From the NCBI GenBank assembly GCA_030522415.1, contig JAMASW010000041.1, forward strand, positions 83,551-147,550: a DNA stretch of 64,000 bases, written 5' to 3'. This stretch comes from Channallabes apus (taxonomy: Eukaryota; Chordata; Actinopteri; Siluriformes; Clariidae). The notes under the pieces were generated by a model, which was not told the origin of the DNA, searched no databases, and was given only the letters and a program-made list of their open reading frames with translations. Shown piece by piece: positions 27,218 to 43,200 of this stretch (its first letter is position 1; every line of letters begins with the position of its first letter). Made by a program: the position numbers and the translations under genes.

Positions 27218-30200
27218 ATGTTATTACACTGTTATTACAATGTTATTACACTGTTATTACAGTGTTATTACAATGTTATTACACTGTTATTACAATGGTA
27301 TTACACTGTTATTACAGTGTTATTTCAATGTTATTACAATGTTATTACACTGTTATTACACTGTTATAACACTGTTATTACAATGTTATTACAATGTTCT
27401 TACAATGTTATTACACTGTTATTACAATGTTATTACACTGTTATTACACTGTTATTACAATGTTATTACACTGTTATTACAATGTTATTACACTGTTATT
27501 ACACTGTTATAACACTGTTATTACAATGTTATTACTCTGTTATTACAATGTTATTACACTGTTATAACACTGTTATTACAATGTTATTACACTGTTATTA
27601 CAATTATTACAATGTTATTACACTGTTATTACAATGTTATTACACTGTTATTACAGTGTTATTACAATGTTATTACACTGTTATTACAATGTTATTACAC
27701 TGTTATTACACTGTTATTACAATGTTATTACACTGTTATTACAATGTTATTACACTGTTATTACAATGTTATTACACTGTTATAACACTGTTATTACAAT
27801 GTTATTACACTGTTATTACACTGTTATAACACTGTTATTACACTGTTATTACAATGTTATTACACTGTTATTACACTGTTATTACACTGTTATAACACTG
27901 TTATTACACTGTTATTACAATGTTATTACACTGTTATAACACTGTTATTACAATGTTATTACACTGTTATTACAATGTTATTACAATGTTATTACACTGT
28001 TATTACAATGTTATTACAATGTTATTACACTGTTATTACAATGTTATTACACTGTTATTACAATGTTATTACAATGTTATTACAATGTTATTACACTGTT
28101 ATTACAATGTTATTACACTGTTATTACACTGTTATTACAGTGTTATAACACTGTTATTACAATGTTATTACACTGTTATTACAATGTTATTACACTGTTA
28201 TTACACTGTTATTACAATGTTATTACACTGTTATTACAATGTTATTACACTGTTATAACACTGTTATTACAATGTTATTACTCTGTTATTACAATGTTAT
28301 TACACTGTTATTACACTGTTATAACACTGTTATTACAATGTTATTACACTGTTATTACAATGTTATTACACTGTTATTACAGTGTTATTACAATGTTATT
28401 ACAATGTTATTACAATGTTATTACACTGTTATTACAGCGTTATTACAATGTTATTACACTGTTATTACAATGTTATTACAATGTTATTACACTGTTATTA
28501 CAATGTTATTACACTGTTATTACAATGTTATTACACTGTTATTACAATGTTATTACACTGTTATTACACTGTTATTACACTGTTATTACAATGTTATTAC
28601 ACTGTTATTACAATGTTATTACACTGTTATTACAGCGTTATTACAATGTTATTACACTGTTATTACAATGTTATTACAATGTTATTACACTGTTATTACA
28701 ATGTTATTACACTGTTATTACAATGTTATTACACTGTTATTACAATGTTATTACACTGTTATTACACTGTTATAACACTGTTATTACAATGTTATTACAG
28801 TGTTATTACAATGTTATTACACTGTTATTACAGTGTTATTACAATGTTATTACAATGTTATTACAATGTTATTACACTGTTATTACAATGTTATTACAGT
28901 GTTATTACACTGTTATTACAATGTTATTACAATGTTATTACACTGTTATTACAATGTTATTACAATGTTATTACACTGTTATTACAATGTTATTACAATG
29001 TTATTACACTGTTATTACAATGTTATTACACTGTTATTACACTCTTATTACACTGTTATTACAATGTTATTACAGTGTTATTACAATGTTATTACACTGT
29101 TATTACAGTGTTATTACAATGTTATTACAATGTTATTACAATGTTATTACACTGTTATTACAATGTTATTACAGTGTTATTACACTGTTATTACAATGTT
29201 ATTACACTGTTATTACAATGTTACTACAATGTTATTACAATGTTATTACACTGTTATTACAATGTTATTACACTGTTATTACACTGTTATTACAGTGTTA
29301 TAACACTGTTATTACAATGTTATTACACTGTTATTACAATGTTATTACACTGTTATTACACTGTTATTACAATGTTATTACAATGTTATTACACTGTTAT
29401 TACAATGTTATTACACTGTTATTACAATGTTATTACACTGTTATTACAGTGTTATTACAATGTTATTACACTGTTATTACAGTGTTATTACAATGTTATT
29501 ACAATGTTATTACAATGTTATTACACTGTTATTACAATGTTATTACAGTGTTATTACAATGTTATTACAATGTTATTACAATGTTATTACAGTGTTATTA
29601 CAATGTTATTACAATGTTATTACAATGTTATTACACTGTTATTACAATGTTATTACACTGTTATTACAATGTTATTACAGTGTTATTACACTGTTATTAC
29701 AATGTTATTACACTGTTATTACAATGTTACTACAATGTTATTACAATGTTATTACACTGTTATTACAATGTTATTACACTGTTATTACACTGTTATTACA
29801 GTGTTATAACACTGTTATTACAATGTTATTACACTGTTATTACAATGTTATTACACTGTTATTACACTGTTATTACAATGTTATTACACTGTTATTACAA
29901 TGTTATTACACTGTTATTACAGTGTTATTACAATGTTATTACACTGTTATTACAATGTTATTACAATGTTATTACACTGTTATTACAATGTTATTACACT
30001 GTTATTACAATGTTATTACACTGTTATTACAGTGTTATTACAATGTTATTACACTGTTATTACAGTGTTATTACAATGTTATTACAATGTTATTACAATG
30101 TTATTACACTGTTATTACAATGTTATTACAGTGTTATTACAATGTTATTACAATGTTATTACAATGTTATTACAGTGTTATTACAATGTTATTACAATGT

Positions 30201-30436
30201 TATTACAATGTTATTACACTGTTATTACAATGTTATTACAATGTTATTACACTGTTATTACAATGTTATTACAATGTTATTACACTGTTATTACAATGTT
30301 ATTACACTGTTATTACACTGTTATTACACTGTTATTACAATGTTATTACACTGTTATAACACTGTTATTACACTGTTATTACACTGTTATTACAATGTTA
30401 TTACACTGTTATAACACTGTTATTACACTGTTATTA

Positions 30437-30560
30437 CACCGTTATTACACTGTTATAACACTGTTATTACAATGTTATAACACTGTTATTACACTGTTAT
30501 TACAATGTTATTACACTGTTATTACAATGTTATAACACTGTTATTACAATGGTATTACAC
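30437..30560 (+). repeat. B-type junction flank without a switch
   Basis: CACCG (30,437-30,441) plus 113 bp matches the left flank of the junctions at 45,174 and 49,573. At the corresponding position the sequence is TGGTATTACAC and not TGTTATATAACA, and the array continues in +. The same state is seen at 39,409-39,532. Confidence 0.85.
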
Positions 30561-33500
30561 TGTTATTACAGTGTTATTTCAATGTTATTACAATGTTATT
30601 ACACTGTTATTACACTGTTATAACACTGTTATTACAATGTTATTACAATGTTCTTACAATGTTATTACACTGTTATTACAATGTTATTACACTGTTATTA
30701 CACTGTTATTACAATGTTATTACACTGTTATTACAATGTTATTACACTGTTATTACACTGTTATAACACTGTTATTACAATGTTATTACTCTGTTATTAC
30801 AATGTTATTACACTGTTATAACACTGTTATTACAATGTTATTACACTGTTATTACAATTATTACAATGTTATTACACTGTTATTACAATGTTATTACACT
30901 GTTATTACAGTGTTATTACAATGTTATTACACTGTTATTACAATGTTATTACACTGTTATTACACTGTTATTACAATGTTATTACACTGTTATTACAATG
31001 TTATTACACTGTTATTACAATGTTATTACACTGTTATAACACTGTTATTACAATGTTATTACACTGTTATTACACTGTTATAACACTGTTATTACAATGT
31101 TATTACACTGTTATTACACTGTTATTACAATGTTATTACACTGTTATTACACTGTTATTACACTGTTATAACACTGTTATTACACTGTTATTACAATGTT
31201 ATTACACTGTTATAACACTGTTATTACAATGTTATTACACTGTTATTACAATGTTATTACAATGTTATTACACTGTTATTACAATGTTATTACAATGTTA
31301 TTACAATGTTATTACAATGTTATTACAATGTTATTACACTGTTATTACAATGTTATTACACTGTTATTACACTGTTATTACAGTGTTATAACACTGTTAT
31401 TACAATGTTATTACACTGTTATTACAATGTTATTACACTGTTATTACACTGTTATTACAATGTTATTACACTGTTATTACAATGTTATTACACTGTTATA
31501 ACACTGTTATTACAATGTTATTACTCTGTTATTACAATGTTATTACACTGTTATTACACTGTTATAACACTGTTATTACAATGTTATTACACTGTTATTA
31601 CAATGTTATTACACTGTTATTACAGTGTTATTACAATGTTATTACAATGTTATTACAATGTTATTACACTGTTATTACAGCGTTATTACAATGTTTTTAC
31701 ACTGTTATTACAATGTTATTACAATGTTATTACACTGTTATTACAATGTTATTACACTGTTATTACAATGTTATTACACTGTTATTACAATGTTATTACA
31801 CTGTTATTACACTGTTATTACACTGTTATTACAATGTTATTACACTGTTATTACAATGTTATTACACTGTTATTACAGCGTTATTACAATGTTATTACAC
31901 TGTTATTACAATGTTATTACAATGTTATTACACTGTTATTACAATGTTATTACACTGTTATTACAATGTTATTACACTGTTATTACAATGTTATTACACT
32001 GTTATTACACTGTTATAACACTGTTATTACAATGTTATTACAGTGTTATTACAATGTTATTACACTGTTATTACAGTGTTATTACAATGTTATTACAATG
32101 TTATTACAATGTTATTACACTGTTATTACAATGTTATTACAGTGTTATTACAATGTTATTACAATGTTATTACAATGTTATTACACTGTTATTACAATGT
32201 TATTACAATGTTATTACACTGTTATTACAATGTTATTACAATGTTATTACACTGTTATTACAATGTTATTACAATGTTATTACACTGTTATTACAATGTT
32301 ATTACACTGTTATTACACTCTTATTACACTGTTATTACAATGTTATTACAGTGTTATTACAATGTTATTACACTGTTATTACAGTGTTATTACAATGTTA
32401 TTACAATGTTATTACAATGTTATTACACTGTTATTACAATGTTATTACAGTGTTATTACACTGTTATTACAATGTTATTACACTGTTATTACAATGTTAC
32501 TACAATGTTATTACAATGTTATTACACTGTTATTACAATGTTATTACACTGTTATTACAGTGTTATTACAATGTTATTACACTGTTATTACAATGTTATT
32601 ACAATGTTATTACAGTGTTATTACAATGTTATTACAATGTTATTACAATGTTATTACAATGTTATTACAGTGTTATTACAATGTTATTACAATGTTATTA
32701 CAATGTTATTACAGTGTTATTACAATGTTATTACAATGTTATTACAATGTTATTACACTGTTATTACAATGTTATTACAATGTTATTACACTGTTATTAC
32801 AATGTTATTACAATGTTATTACACTGTTATTACAATGTTATTACACTGTTATTACACTGTTATTACACTGTTATTACAATGTTATTACACTGTTATAACA
32901 CTGTTATTACACTGTTATTACAATGTTATTACACTGTTATTACAATGTTATTACACTGTTATAACACTGTTATTACACTGTTATTACAATGTTATTACAC
33001 TGTTATTACAGTGTTATTACAATGTTATTACACTGTTATTACAGTGTTATTACAATGTTATTACAATGTTATTACACTGTTATTACAATGTTATTACACT
33101 GTTATTACAGTGTTATTACAATGTTATTACAATGTTATTACAATGTTATTACACTGTTATTACAATGTTATTACAGTGTTATTACAATGTTATTACAATG
33201 TTATTACACTGTTATTACAATGTTATTACACTGTTATTACAATGTTATTACAGTGTTATTACAATGTTATTACAATGTTATTACAATGTTATTACACTGT
33301 TATTACAGTGTTATTACAATGTTATTACAATGTTATTACAATGTTATTACACTGTTATTACAATGTTATTACACTGTTATTACAATGTTATTACAGTGTT
33401 ATTACACTGTTATTACAATGTTATTACACTGTTATTACAATGTTACTACAATGTTATTACAATGTTATTACACTGTTATTACAATGTTATTACACTGTTA

Positions 33501-35751
33501 TTACACTGTTATTACAGTGTTATAACACTGTTATTACAATGTTATTACACTGTTATTACAATGTTATTACACTGTTATTACACTGTTATTACAATGTTAT
33601 TACACTGTTATTACAATGTTATTACACTGTTATTACAGTGTTATTACAATGTTATTACACTGTTATTACAATGTTATTACAATGTTATTACAATGTTATT
33701 ACAATGTTATTACAATGTTATTACAATGTTATTACACTGTTATTACAATGTTATTACAGTGTTATTACAATGTTATTACAATGTTATTACAATGTTATTA
33801 CACTGTTATTACAATGTTATTACACTGTTATAACACTGTTATTACAATGTTATTACACTGTTATTACAATGTTATTACACTGTTATTACACTGTTATTAC
33901 AATGTTATTACACTGTTATTACAATGTTATTACACTGTTATTACAGTGTTATTACAATGTTATTACACTGTTATTACAATGTTATTACAATGTTATTACA
34001 CTGTTATTACAATGTTATTACACTGTTATTACAATGTTATTACACTGTTATTACAATGTTATTACAATGTTATTACACTGTTATTACAGTGTTATTACAA
34101 TGTTATTACAATGTTATTACAATGTTATTACACTGTTATTACAATGTTATTACAGTGTTATTACACTGTTATTACAATGTTATTACACTGTTATTACAAT
34201 GTTACTACAATGTTATTACAATGTTATTACACTGTTATTACAATGTTATTACACTGTTATTACACTGTTATTACAGTGTTATAACACTGTTATTACAATG
34301 TTATTACACTGTTATTACAATGTTATTACACTGTTATTACACTGTTATTACAATGTTATTACACTGTTATTACAATGTTATTACACTGTTATTACAGTGT
34401 TATTACAATGTTATTACACTGTTATTACAATGTTATTACAATGTTATTACACTGTTATTACAATGTTATTACACTGTTATTACAATGTTATTACACTGTT
34501 ATTACAGTGTTATTACAATGTTATTACACTGTTATTACAGTGTTATTACAGTGTTATAACACTGTTATTACAATGTTATTACACTGTTATTACAATGTTA
34601 TTACACTGTTATTACACTGTTATTACAATGTTATTACACTGTTATTACAATGTTATTACACTGTTATTACAGTGTTATTACAATGTTATTACACTGTTAT
34701 TACAATGTTATTACAATGTTATTACAATGTTATTACAATGTTATTACAATGTTATTACAATGTTATTACACTGTTATTACAATGTTATTACAGTGTTATT
34801 ACAATGTTATTACAATGTTATTACAATGTTATTACACTGTTATTACAATGTTATTACACTGTTATAACACTGTTATTACAATGTTATTACACTGTTATTA
34901 CAATGTTATTACACTGTTATTACACTGTTATTACAATGTTATTACACTGTTATTACAATGTTATTACACTGTTATTACAGTGTTATTACAATGTTATTAC
35001 ACTGTTATTACAATGTTATTACAATGTTATTACACTGTTATTACAATGTTATTACACTGTTATTACAATGTTATTACACTGTTATTACAATGTTATTACA
35101 ATGTTATTACACTGTTATTACAGTGTTATTACAATGTTATTACAATGTTATTACAATGTTATTACACTGTTATTACAATGTTATTACAGTGTTATTACAA
35201 TGTTATTACAATGTTATTACAATGTTATTACAGTGTTATTACAATGTTATTACAATGTTATTACAATGTTATTACACTGTTATTACAATGTTATTACACT
35301 GTTATTACAATGTTATTACAGTGTTATTACACTGTTATTACAATGTTATTACACTGTTATTACAATGTTACTACAATGTTATTACAATGTTATTACACTG
35401 TTATTACAATGTTATTACACTGTTATTACACTGTTATTACAGTGTTATAACACTGTTATTACAATGTTATTACACTGTTATTACAATGTTATTACACTGT
35501 TATTACACTGTTATTACAATGTTATTACACTGTTATTACAATGTTATTACACTGTTATTACAGTGTTATTACAATGTTATTACACTGTTATTACAATGTT
35601 ATTACAATGTTATTACACTGTTATTACAATGTTATTACACTGTTATTACAATGTTATTACACTGTTATTACAGTGTTATTACAATGTTATTACACTGTTA
35701 TTACAGTGTTATTACAATGTTATTACAATGTTATTACAATGTTATTACACT

Positions 35752-36000
35752 GTTATTACAATGTTATTACAATGTTATTACAATGTTATTACAATGTTAT
35801 TACAATGTTATTACAATGTTATTACAATGTTATTACAATGTTATTACAATGTTATTACAATGTTATTACACTGTTATTACAATGTTATTACACTGTTATT
35901 ACAATGTTATTACAATGTTATTACAATGTTATTACAATGTTATTACAATGTTATTACAATGTTATTACAATGTTATTACAATGTTATTACAATGTTATTA
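35752..36000 (+). repeat. Homogenised run of the A-type monomer
   Basis: From about 35,752 to 35,873, and again from about 35,895 to 36,000, nearly every monomer is TGTTATTACAA, giving runs of about ten identical units. Elsewhere the variable base is mixed. The paralogous region near 44.75-44.97 kb lacks these runs, so this is a local expansion in one copy. Confidence 0.85.
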
Positions 36001-36060
36001 CACTGTTATTACACTGTTATTACAATGTTATTACACTGTTATTACAATGTTATTACACTG

Positions 36061-36113
36061 TTATAACATACTGTTATTACACTGTTATTACACCGTTATT
36101 ACAATGTTATACA
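36061..36113 (+). repeat. Damaged monomers before the 36,203 junction
   Basis: A two-base insertion gives CATACTG (about 36,068), a first-base T to C change gives CACCG (36,091-36,095), and a 10-bp monomer TGTTATACAC follows near 36,105. The one-base loss makes the CACCG-to-palindrome distance 112 bp instead of the usual 113. Confidence 0.88.
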
Positions 36114-36202
36114 CTGTTATTACAATGTTATTACACTGTTATTACACTGTTATTACAATGTTATTACACTGTTATTACAATGTTATAACACTGTTATTAC
36201 AA

Positions 36203-36214
36203 TGTTATATAACA
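36203..36214. repeat. Convergent switch palindrome, B-type
   Basis: Perfect TGTTATATAACA. GTGTAATA at 36,314-36,321 ends 107 bp past it. Flanks match 45,174 and 49,573. Confidence 0.95.
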
Positions 36215-37278
36215 GTGTAATAACATTGTAATAACAGTGTTATAACATTGTAATAACACTGTAATAACAGTGTAATAACATTGTAATAACACTGTAATAA
36301 CATTGTAATAACAGTGTAATAGTGTTATAACAGTGTAATAACAGTGTAATAACATTGTAATAACAGTGTAATAACATTGTAATAACATTGTAGTAACATT
36401 GTAATAACAGTGTAATAACATTGTAATAACAGTGTAATAACACTGTAATAACATTGTAATAACAGTGTAATAACATTGTAATAACAGTGTAATAACATTG
36501 TAATAACATTGTAATAACATTGTAATAACACTGTAATAACAGTGTAATAACATTGTAATAACATTGTAATAACATTGTAATAACACTGTAATAACATTGT
36601 AATAACAGTGTAATAACATTGTAATAACAGTGTAATAACATTGTAATAACATTGTAATAACACTGTAATAACATTGTAATAACAGTGTAATAACATTGTA
36701 ATAACATTGTAATAACATTGTAATAACACTGTAATAACAGTGTAATAACATTGTAATAACACTGTAATAACAGTGTAATAACATTGTAATAACAGTGTAA
36801 TAACAGTGTTATAACAGTGTAATAACATTGTAATAACAGTGTAATAACATTGTAATAACAGTGTAATAACAGTGTTATAACAGTGTAATAACATTGTAAT
36901 AACAGTGTAATAACAGTGTAATAACAGTGTAATAACATTGTAATAACAGTGTAATAACATTGTAATAACATTGTAATAACAGTGTAATAACATTGTAATA
37001 ACATTGTAATAACATTGTAATAACAGTGTTATAACAGTGTAATAACAGTGTAATAACAGTGTAATAACAGTGTAATAACATTGTAATAACAGTGTAATAA
37101 CATTGTAATAACATTGTAATAACAGTGTTATAACAGTGTAATAACAGTGTAATAACATTGTAATAACATTGAAATAACACTGTAATAACAGTGTAATAAC
37201 ATTGTAATAACAGTGTTATAACATTGTAATAACAGTGTTATAACAGTGTAATAACAGTGTAATAACATTGTAATAACA
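36209..37278 (-). repeat. 11-bp satellite, minus orientation (block 14)
   Basis: About 97 monomers. The left end is the B-type junction flank; the part from 36,325 copies 26,253 onward. It carries TTGAAATAAC (about 37,170) before the G-spacer junction, like blocks 12 and 16. Confidence 0.95.
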
Positions 37279-37289
37279 GTGTTATTACA
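37269..37289. repeat. Divergent switch, G spacer
   Basis: TGTAATAACA, G, TGTTATTACA. It lies 10,072 bp from the junction at 27,197 with matching flanks on both sides. Confidence 0.94.
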
Positions 37290-40200
37290 ATGTTATTACA
37301 CTGTTATTACAATGTTATTACACTGTTATTACAGTGTTATTACAATGTTATTACACTGTTATTACAATGGTATTACACTGTTATTACAGTGTTATTTCAA
37401 TGTTATTACAATGTTATTACACTGTTATTACACTGTTATAACACTGTTATTACAATGTTATTACAATGTTCTTACAATGTTATTACACTGTTATTACAAT
37501 GTTATTACACTGTTATTACACTGTTATTACAATGTTATTACACTGTTATTACAATGTTATTACACTGTTATTACACTGTTATAACACTGTTATTACAATG
37601 TTATTACTCTGTTATTACAATGTTATTACACTGTTATAACACTGTTATTACAATGTTATTACACTGTTATTACAATTATTACAATGTTATTACACTGTTA
37701 TTACAATGTTATTACACTGTTATTACAGTGTTATTACAATGTTATTACACTGTTATTACAATGTTATTACACTGTTATTACACTGTTATTACAATGTTAT
37801 TACACTGTTATTACAATGTTATTACACTGTTATTACAATGTTATTACACTGTTATAACACTGTTATTACAATGTTATTACACTGTTATTACACTGTTATA
37901 ACACTGTTATTACACTGTTATTACAATGTTATTACACTGTTATTACACTGTTATTACACTGTTATTACACTGTTATTACACTGTTATTACAATGTTATTA
38001 CACTGTTATTACACTCTTATTACACTGTTATTACAATGTTATTACAGTGTTATTACAATGTTATTACACTGTTATTACAGTGTTATTACAATGTTATTAC
38101 AATGTTATTACAATGTTATTACACTGTTATTACAATGTTATTACAGTGTTATTACACTGTTATTACAATGTTATTACACTGTTATTACAATGTTACTACA
38201 ATGTTATTACAATGTTATTACACTGTTATTACAATGTTATTACACTGTTATTACACTGTTATTACAGTGTTATAACACTGTTATTACAATGTTATTACAC
38301 TGTTATTACAATGTTATTACACTGTTATTACACTGTTATTACAATGTTATTACAATGTTATTACACTGTTATTACAATGTTATTACACTGTTATTACAAT
38401 GTTATTACACTGTTATTACAGTGTTATTACAATGTTATTACACTGTTATTACAGTGTTATTACAATGTTATTACAATGTTATTACAATGTTATTACACTG
38501 TTATTACAATGTTATTACAGTGTTATTACAATGTTATTACAATGTTATTACAATGTTATTACAGTGTTATTACAATGTTATTACAATGTTATTACAATGT
38601 TATTACACTGTTATTACAATGTTATTACACTGTTATTACAATGTTATTACAGTGTTATTACACTGTTATTACAATGTTATTACACTGTTATTACAATGTT
38701 ACTACAATGTTATTACAATGTTATTACACTGTTATTACAATGTTATTACACTGTTATTACACTGTTATTACAGTGTTATAACACTGTTATTACAATGTTA
38801 TTACACTGTTATTACAATGTTATTACACTGTTATTACACTGTTATTACAATGTTATTACACTGTTATTACAATGTTATTACACTGTTATTACAGTGTTAT
38901 TACAATGTTATTACACTGTTATTACAATGTTATTACAATGTTATTACACTGTTATTACAATGTTATTACACTGTTATTACAATGTTATTACACTGTTATT
39001 ACAGTGTTATTACAATGTTATTACACTGTTATTACAGTGTTATTACAATGTTATTACAATGTTATTACAATGTTATTACACTGTTATTACAATGTTATTA
39101 CAGTGTTATTACAATGTTATTACAATGTTATTACAATGTTATTACAGTGTTATTACAATGTTATTACAATGTTATTACAATGTTATTACACTGTTATTAC
39201 AATGTTATTACAATGTTATTACACTGTTATTACAATGTTATTACAATGTTATTACACTGTTATTACAATGTTATTACACTGTTATTACACTGTTATTACA
39301 CTGTTATTACAATGTTATTACACTGTTATAACACTGTTATTACACTGTTATTACACTGTTATTACAATGTTATTACACTGTTATAACACTGTTATTACAC
39401 TGTTATTACACCGTTATTACACTGTTATAACACTGTTATTACAATGTTATAACACTGTTATTACACTGTTATTACAATGTTATTACACTGTTATTACAAT
39501 GTTATAACACTGTTATTACAATGGTATTACACTGTTATTACAGTGTTATTTCAATGTTATTACAATGTTATTACACTGTTATTACACTGTTATAACACTG
39601 TTATTACAATGTTATTACAATGTTCTTACAATGTTATTACACTGTTATTACAATGTTATTACACTGTTATTACACTGTTATTACAATGTTATTACACTGT
39701 TATTACAATGTTATTACACTGTTATTACACTGTTATAACACTGTTATTACAATGTTATTACTCTGTTATTACAATGTTATTACACTGTTATAACACTGTT
39801 ATTACAATGTTATTACACTGTTATTACAATTATTACAATGTTATTACACTGTTATTACAATGTTATTACACTGTTATTACAGTGTTATTACAATGTTATT
39901 ACACTGTTATTACAATGTTATTACACTGTTATTACACTGTTATTACAATGTTATTACACTGTTATTACAATGTTATTACACTGTTATTACAATGTTATTA
40001 CACTGTTATAACACTGTTATTACAATGTTATTACACTGTTATTACACTGTTATAACACTGTTATTACAATGTTATTACACTGTTATTACACTGTTATTAC
40101 AATGTTATTACACTGTTATTACACTGTTATTACACTGTTATAACACTGTTATTACACTGTTATTACAATGTTATTACACTGTTATAACACTGTTATTACA

Positions 40201-43200
40201 ATGTTATTACACTGTTATTACAATGTTATTACAATGTTATTACACTGTTATTACAATGTTATTACAATGTTATTACAATGTTATTACAATGTTATTACAC
40301 TGTTATTACAATGTTATTACACTGTTATTACACTGTTATTACAGTGTTATAACACTGTTATTACAATGTTATTACACTGTTATTACAATGTTATTACACT
40401 GTTATTACACTGTTATTACAATGTTATTACACTGTTATTACAATGTTATTACACTGTTATAACACTGTTATTACAATGTTATTACTCTGTTATTACAATG
40501 TTATTACACTGTTATTACACTGTTATAACACTGTTATTACAATGTTATTACACTGTTATTACAATGTTATTACACTGTTATTACAGTGTTATTACAATGT
40601 TATTACAATGTTATTACAATGTTATTACACTGTTATTACAGCGTTATTACAATGTTTTTACACTGTTATTACAATGTTATTACAATGTTATTACACTGTT
40701 ATTACAATGTTATTACACTGTTATTACAATGTTATTACACTGTTATTACAATGTTATTACACTGTTATTACACTGTTATTACACTGTTATTACAATGTTA
40801 TTACACTGTTATTACAATGTTATTACACTGTTATTACAGCGTTATTACAATGTTATTACACTGTTATTACAATGTTATTACAATGTTATTACACTGTTAT
40901 TACAATGTTATTACACTGTTATTACAATGTTATTACACTGTTATTACAATGTTATTACACTGTTATTACACTGTTATAACACTGTTATTACAATGTTATT
41001 ACAGTGTTATTACAATGTTATTACACTGTTATTACAGTGTTATTACAATGTTATTACAATGTTATTACAATGTTATTACACTGTTATTACAATGTTATTA
41101 CAGTGTTATTACAATGTTATTACAATGTTATTACAATGTTATTACACTGTTATTACAATGTTATTACAATGTTATTACACTGTTATTACAATGTTATTAC
41201 AATGTTATTACACTGTTATTACAATGTTATTACAATGTTATTACACTGTTATTACAATGTTATTACACTGTTATTACACTCTTATTACACTGTTATTACA
41301 ATGTTATTACAGTGTTATTACAATGTTATTACACTGTTATTACAGTGTTATTACAATGTTATTACAATGTTATTACAATGTTATTACACTGTTATTACAA
41401 TGTTATTACAGTGTTATTACACTGTTATTACAATGTTATTACACTGTTATTACAATGTTACTACAATGTTATTACAATGTTATTACACTGTTATTACAAT
41501 GTTATTACACTGTTATTACAGTGTTATTACAATGTTATTACACTGTTATTACAATGTTATTACAATGTTATTACAGTGTTATTACAATGTTATTACAATG
41601 TTATTACAATGTTATTACAATGTTATTACAGTGTTATTACAATGTTATTACAATGTTATTACAATGTTATTACAGTGTTATTACAATGTTATTACAATGT
41701 TATTACAATGTTATTACACTGTTATTACAATGTTATTACAATGTTATTACACTGTTATTACAATGTTATTACAATGTTATTACACTGTTATTACAATGTT
41801 ATTACACTGTTATTACACTGTTATTACACTGTTATTACAATGTTATTACACTGTTATAACACTGTTATTACACTGTTATTACAATGTTATTACACTGTTA
41901 TTACAATGTTATTACACTGTTATAACACTGTTATTACACTGTTATTACAATGTTATTACACTGTTATTACAGTGTTATTACAATGTTATTACACTGTTAT
42001 TACAGTGTTATTACAATGTTATTACAATGTTATTACAATGTTATTACACTGTTATTACAATGTTATTACACTGTTATTACAGTGTTATTACAATGTTATT
42101 ACAATGTTATTACAATGTTATTACACTGTTATTACAATGTTATTACAGTGTTATTACAATGTTATTACAATGTTATTACACTGTTATTACAATGTTATTA
42201 CACTGTTATTACAATGTTATTACAGTGTTATTACAATGTTATTACAATGTTATTACAATGTTATTACACTGTTATTACAGTGTTATTACAATGTTATTAC
42301 AATGTTATTACAATGTTATTACACTGTTATTACAATGTTATTACACTGTTATTACAATGTTATTACAGTGTTATTACACTGTTATTACAATGTTATTACA
42401 CTGTTATTACAATGTTACTACAATGTTATTACAATGTTATTACACTGTTATTACAATGTTATTACACTGTTATTACACTGTTATTACAGTGTTATAACAC
42501 TGTTATTACAATGTTATTACACTGTTATTACAATGTTATTACACTGTTATTACACTGTTATTACAATGTTATTACACTGTTATTACAATGTTATTACACT
42601 GTTATTACAGTGTTATTACAATGTTATTACACTGTTATTACAATGTTATTACAATGTTATTACAATGTTATTACAATGTTATTACAATGTTATTACAATG
42701 TTATTACACTGTTATTACAATGTTATTACAGTGTTATTACAATGTTATTACAATGTTATTACAATGTTATTACACTGTTATTACAATGTTATTACACTGT
42801 TATAACACTGTTATTACAATGTTATTACACTGTTATTACAATGTTATTACACTGTTATTACACTGTTATTACAATGTTATTACACTGTTATTACAATGTT
42901 ATTACACTGTTATTACAGTGTTATTACAATGTTATTACACTGTTATTACAATGTTATTACAATGTTATTACACTGTTATTACAATGTTATTACACTGTTA
43001 TTACAATGTTATTACACTGTTATTACAATGTTATTACAATGTTATTACACTGTTATTACAGTGTTATTACAATGTTATTACAATGTTATTACAATGTTAT
43101 TACACTGTTATTACAATGTTATTACAGTGTTATTACACTGTTATTACAATGTTATTACACTGTTATTACAATGTTACTACAATGTTATTACAATGTTATT

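Larger units (their letters stand above)
21354..28775. repeat. Large inverted repeat, arms ~1.57 kb, axis ~25,064
   Basis: Left arm 21,354-22,922 and right arm 27,207-28,775 are reverse complements: marker positions x and y satisfy x + y = 50,129 at several independent points (22,922/27,207; 22,209/27,920; 21,871/28,258; 21,354/28,775). The arms differ locally around 22,360/27,770. The 4.28-kb interior is a minus block with the non-satellite island at its left end. Confidence 0.88.
27208..36208 (+). repeat. 11-bp satellite, plus orientation (block 13, 9.0 kb)
   Basis: About 818 monomers. The first 3.24 kb module (27,262-30,504) is repeated from 30,505, each copy with TGGTATTACA, TGTTATTTCA, TGTTCTTACA, a 9-bp monomer (TTATTACAA at 27,604 and about 30,859) and the CpG doublet. 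The copy-to-copy offset is 3,254 bp before and 3,243 bp after about 31 kb. CACCG at 30,437 is followed by an unswitched flank. A damaged patch at 36,068-36,113 precedes the junction at 36,203. Confidence 0.96.
26253..37901. repeat. Direct duplication, offset 10,072 bp
   Basis: 26,253-27,829 and 36,325-37,901 match in monomer order, including the G-spacer junction (27,197/37,269) and the 9-bp monomer (27,604/37,676). Right of this the offset drops to 8,972 bp, so the second copy lacks 1,100 bp, exactly 100 monomers. The missing part falls between about 27.9 and 29.0 kb of the first copy and includes its CpG doublet. Confidence 0.88.
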
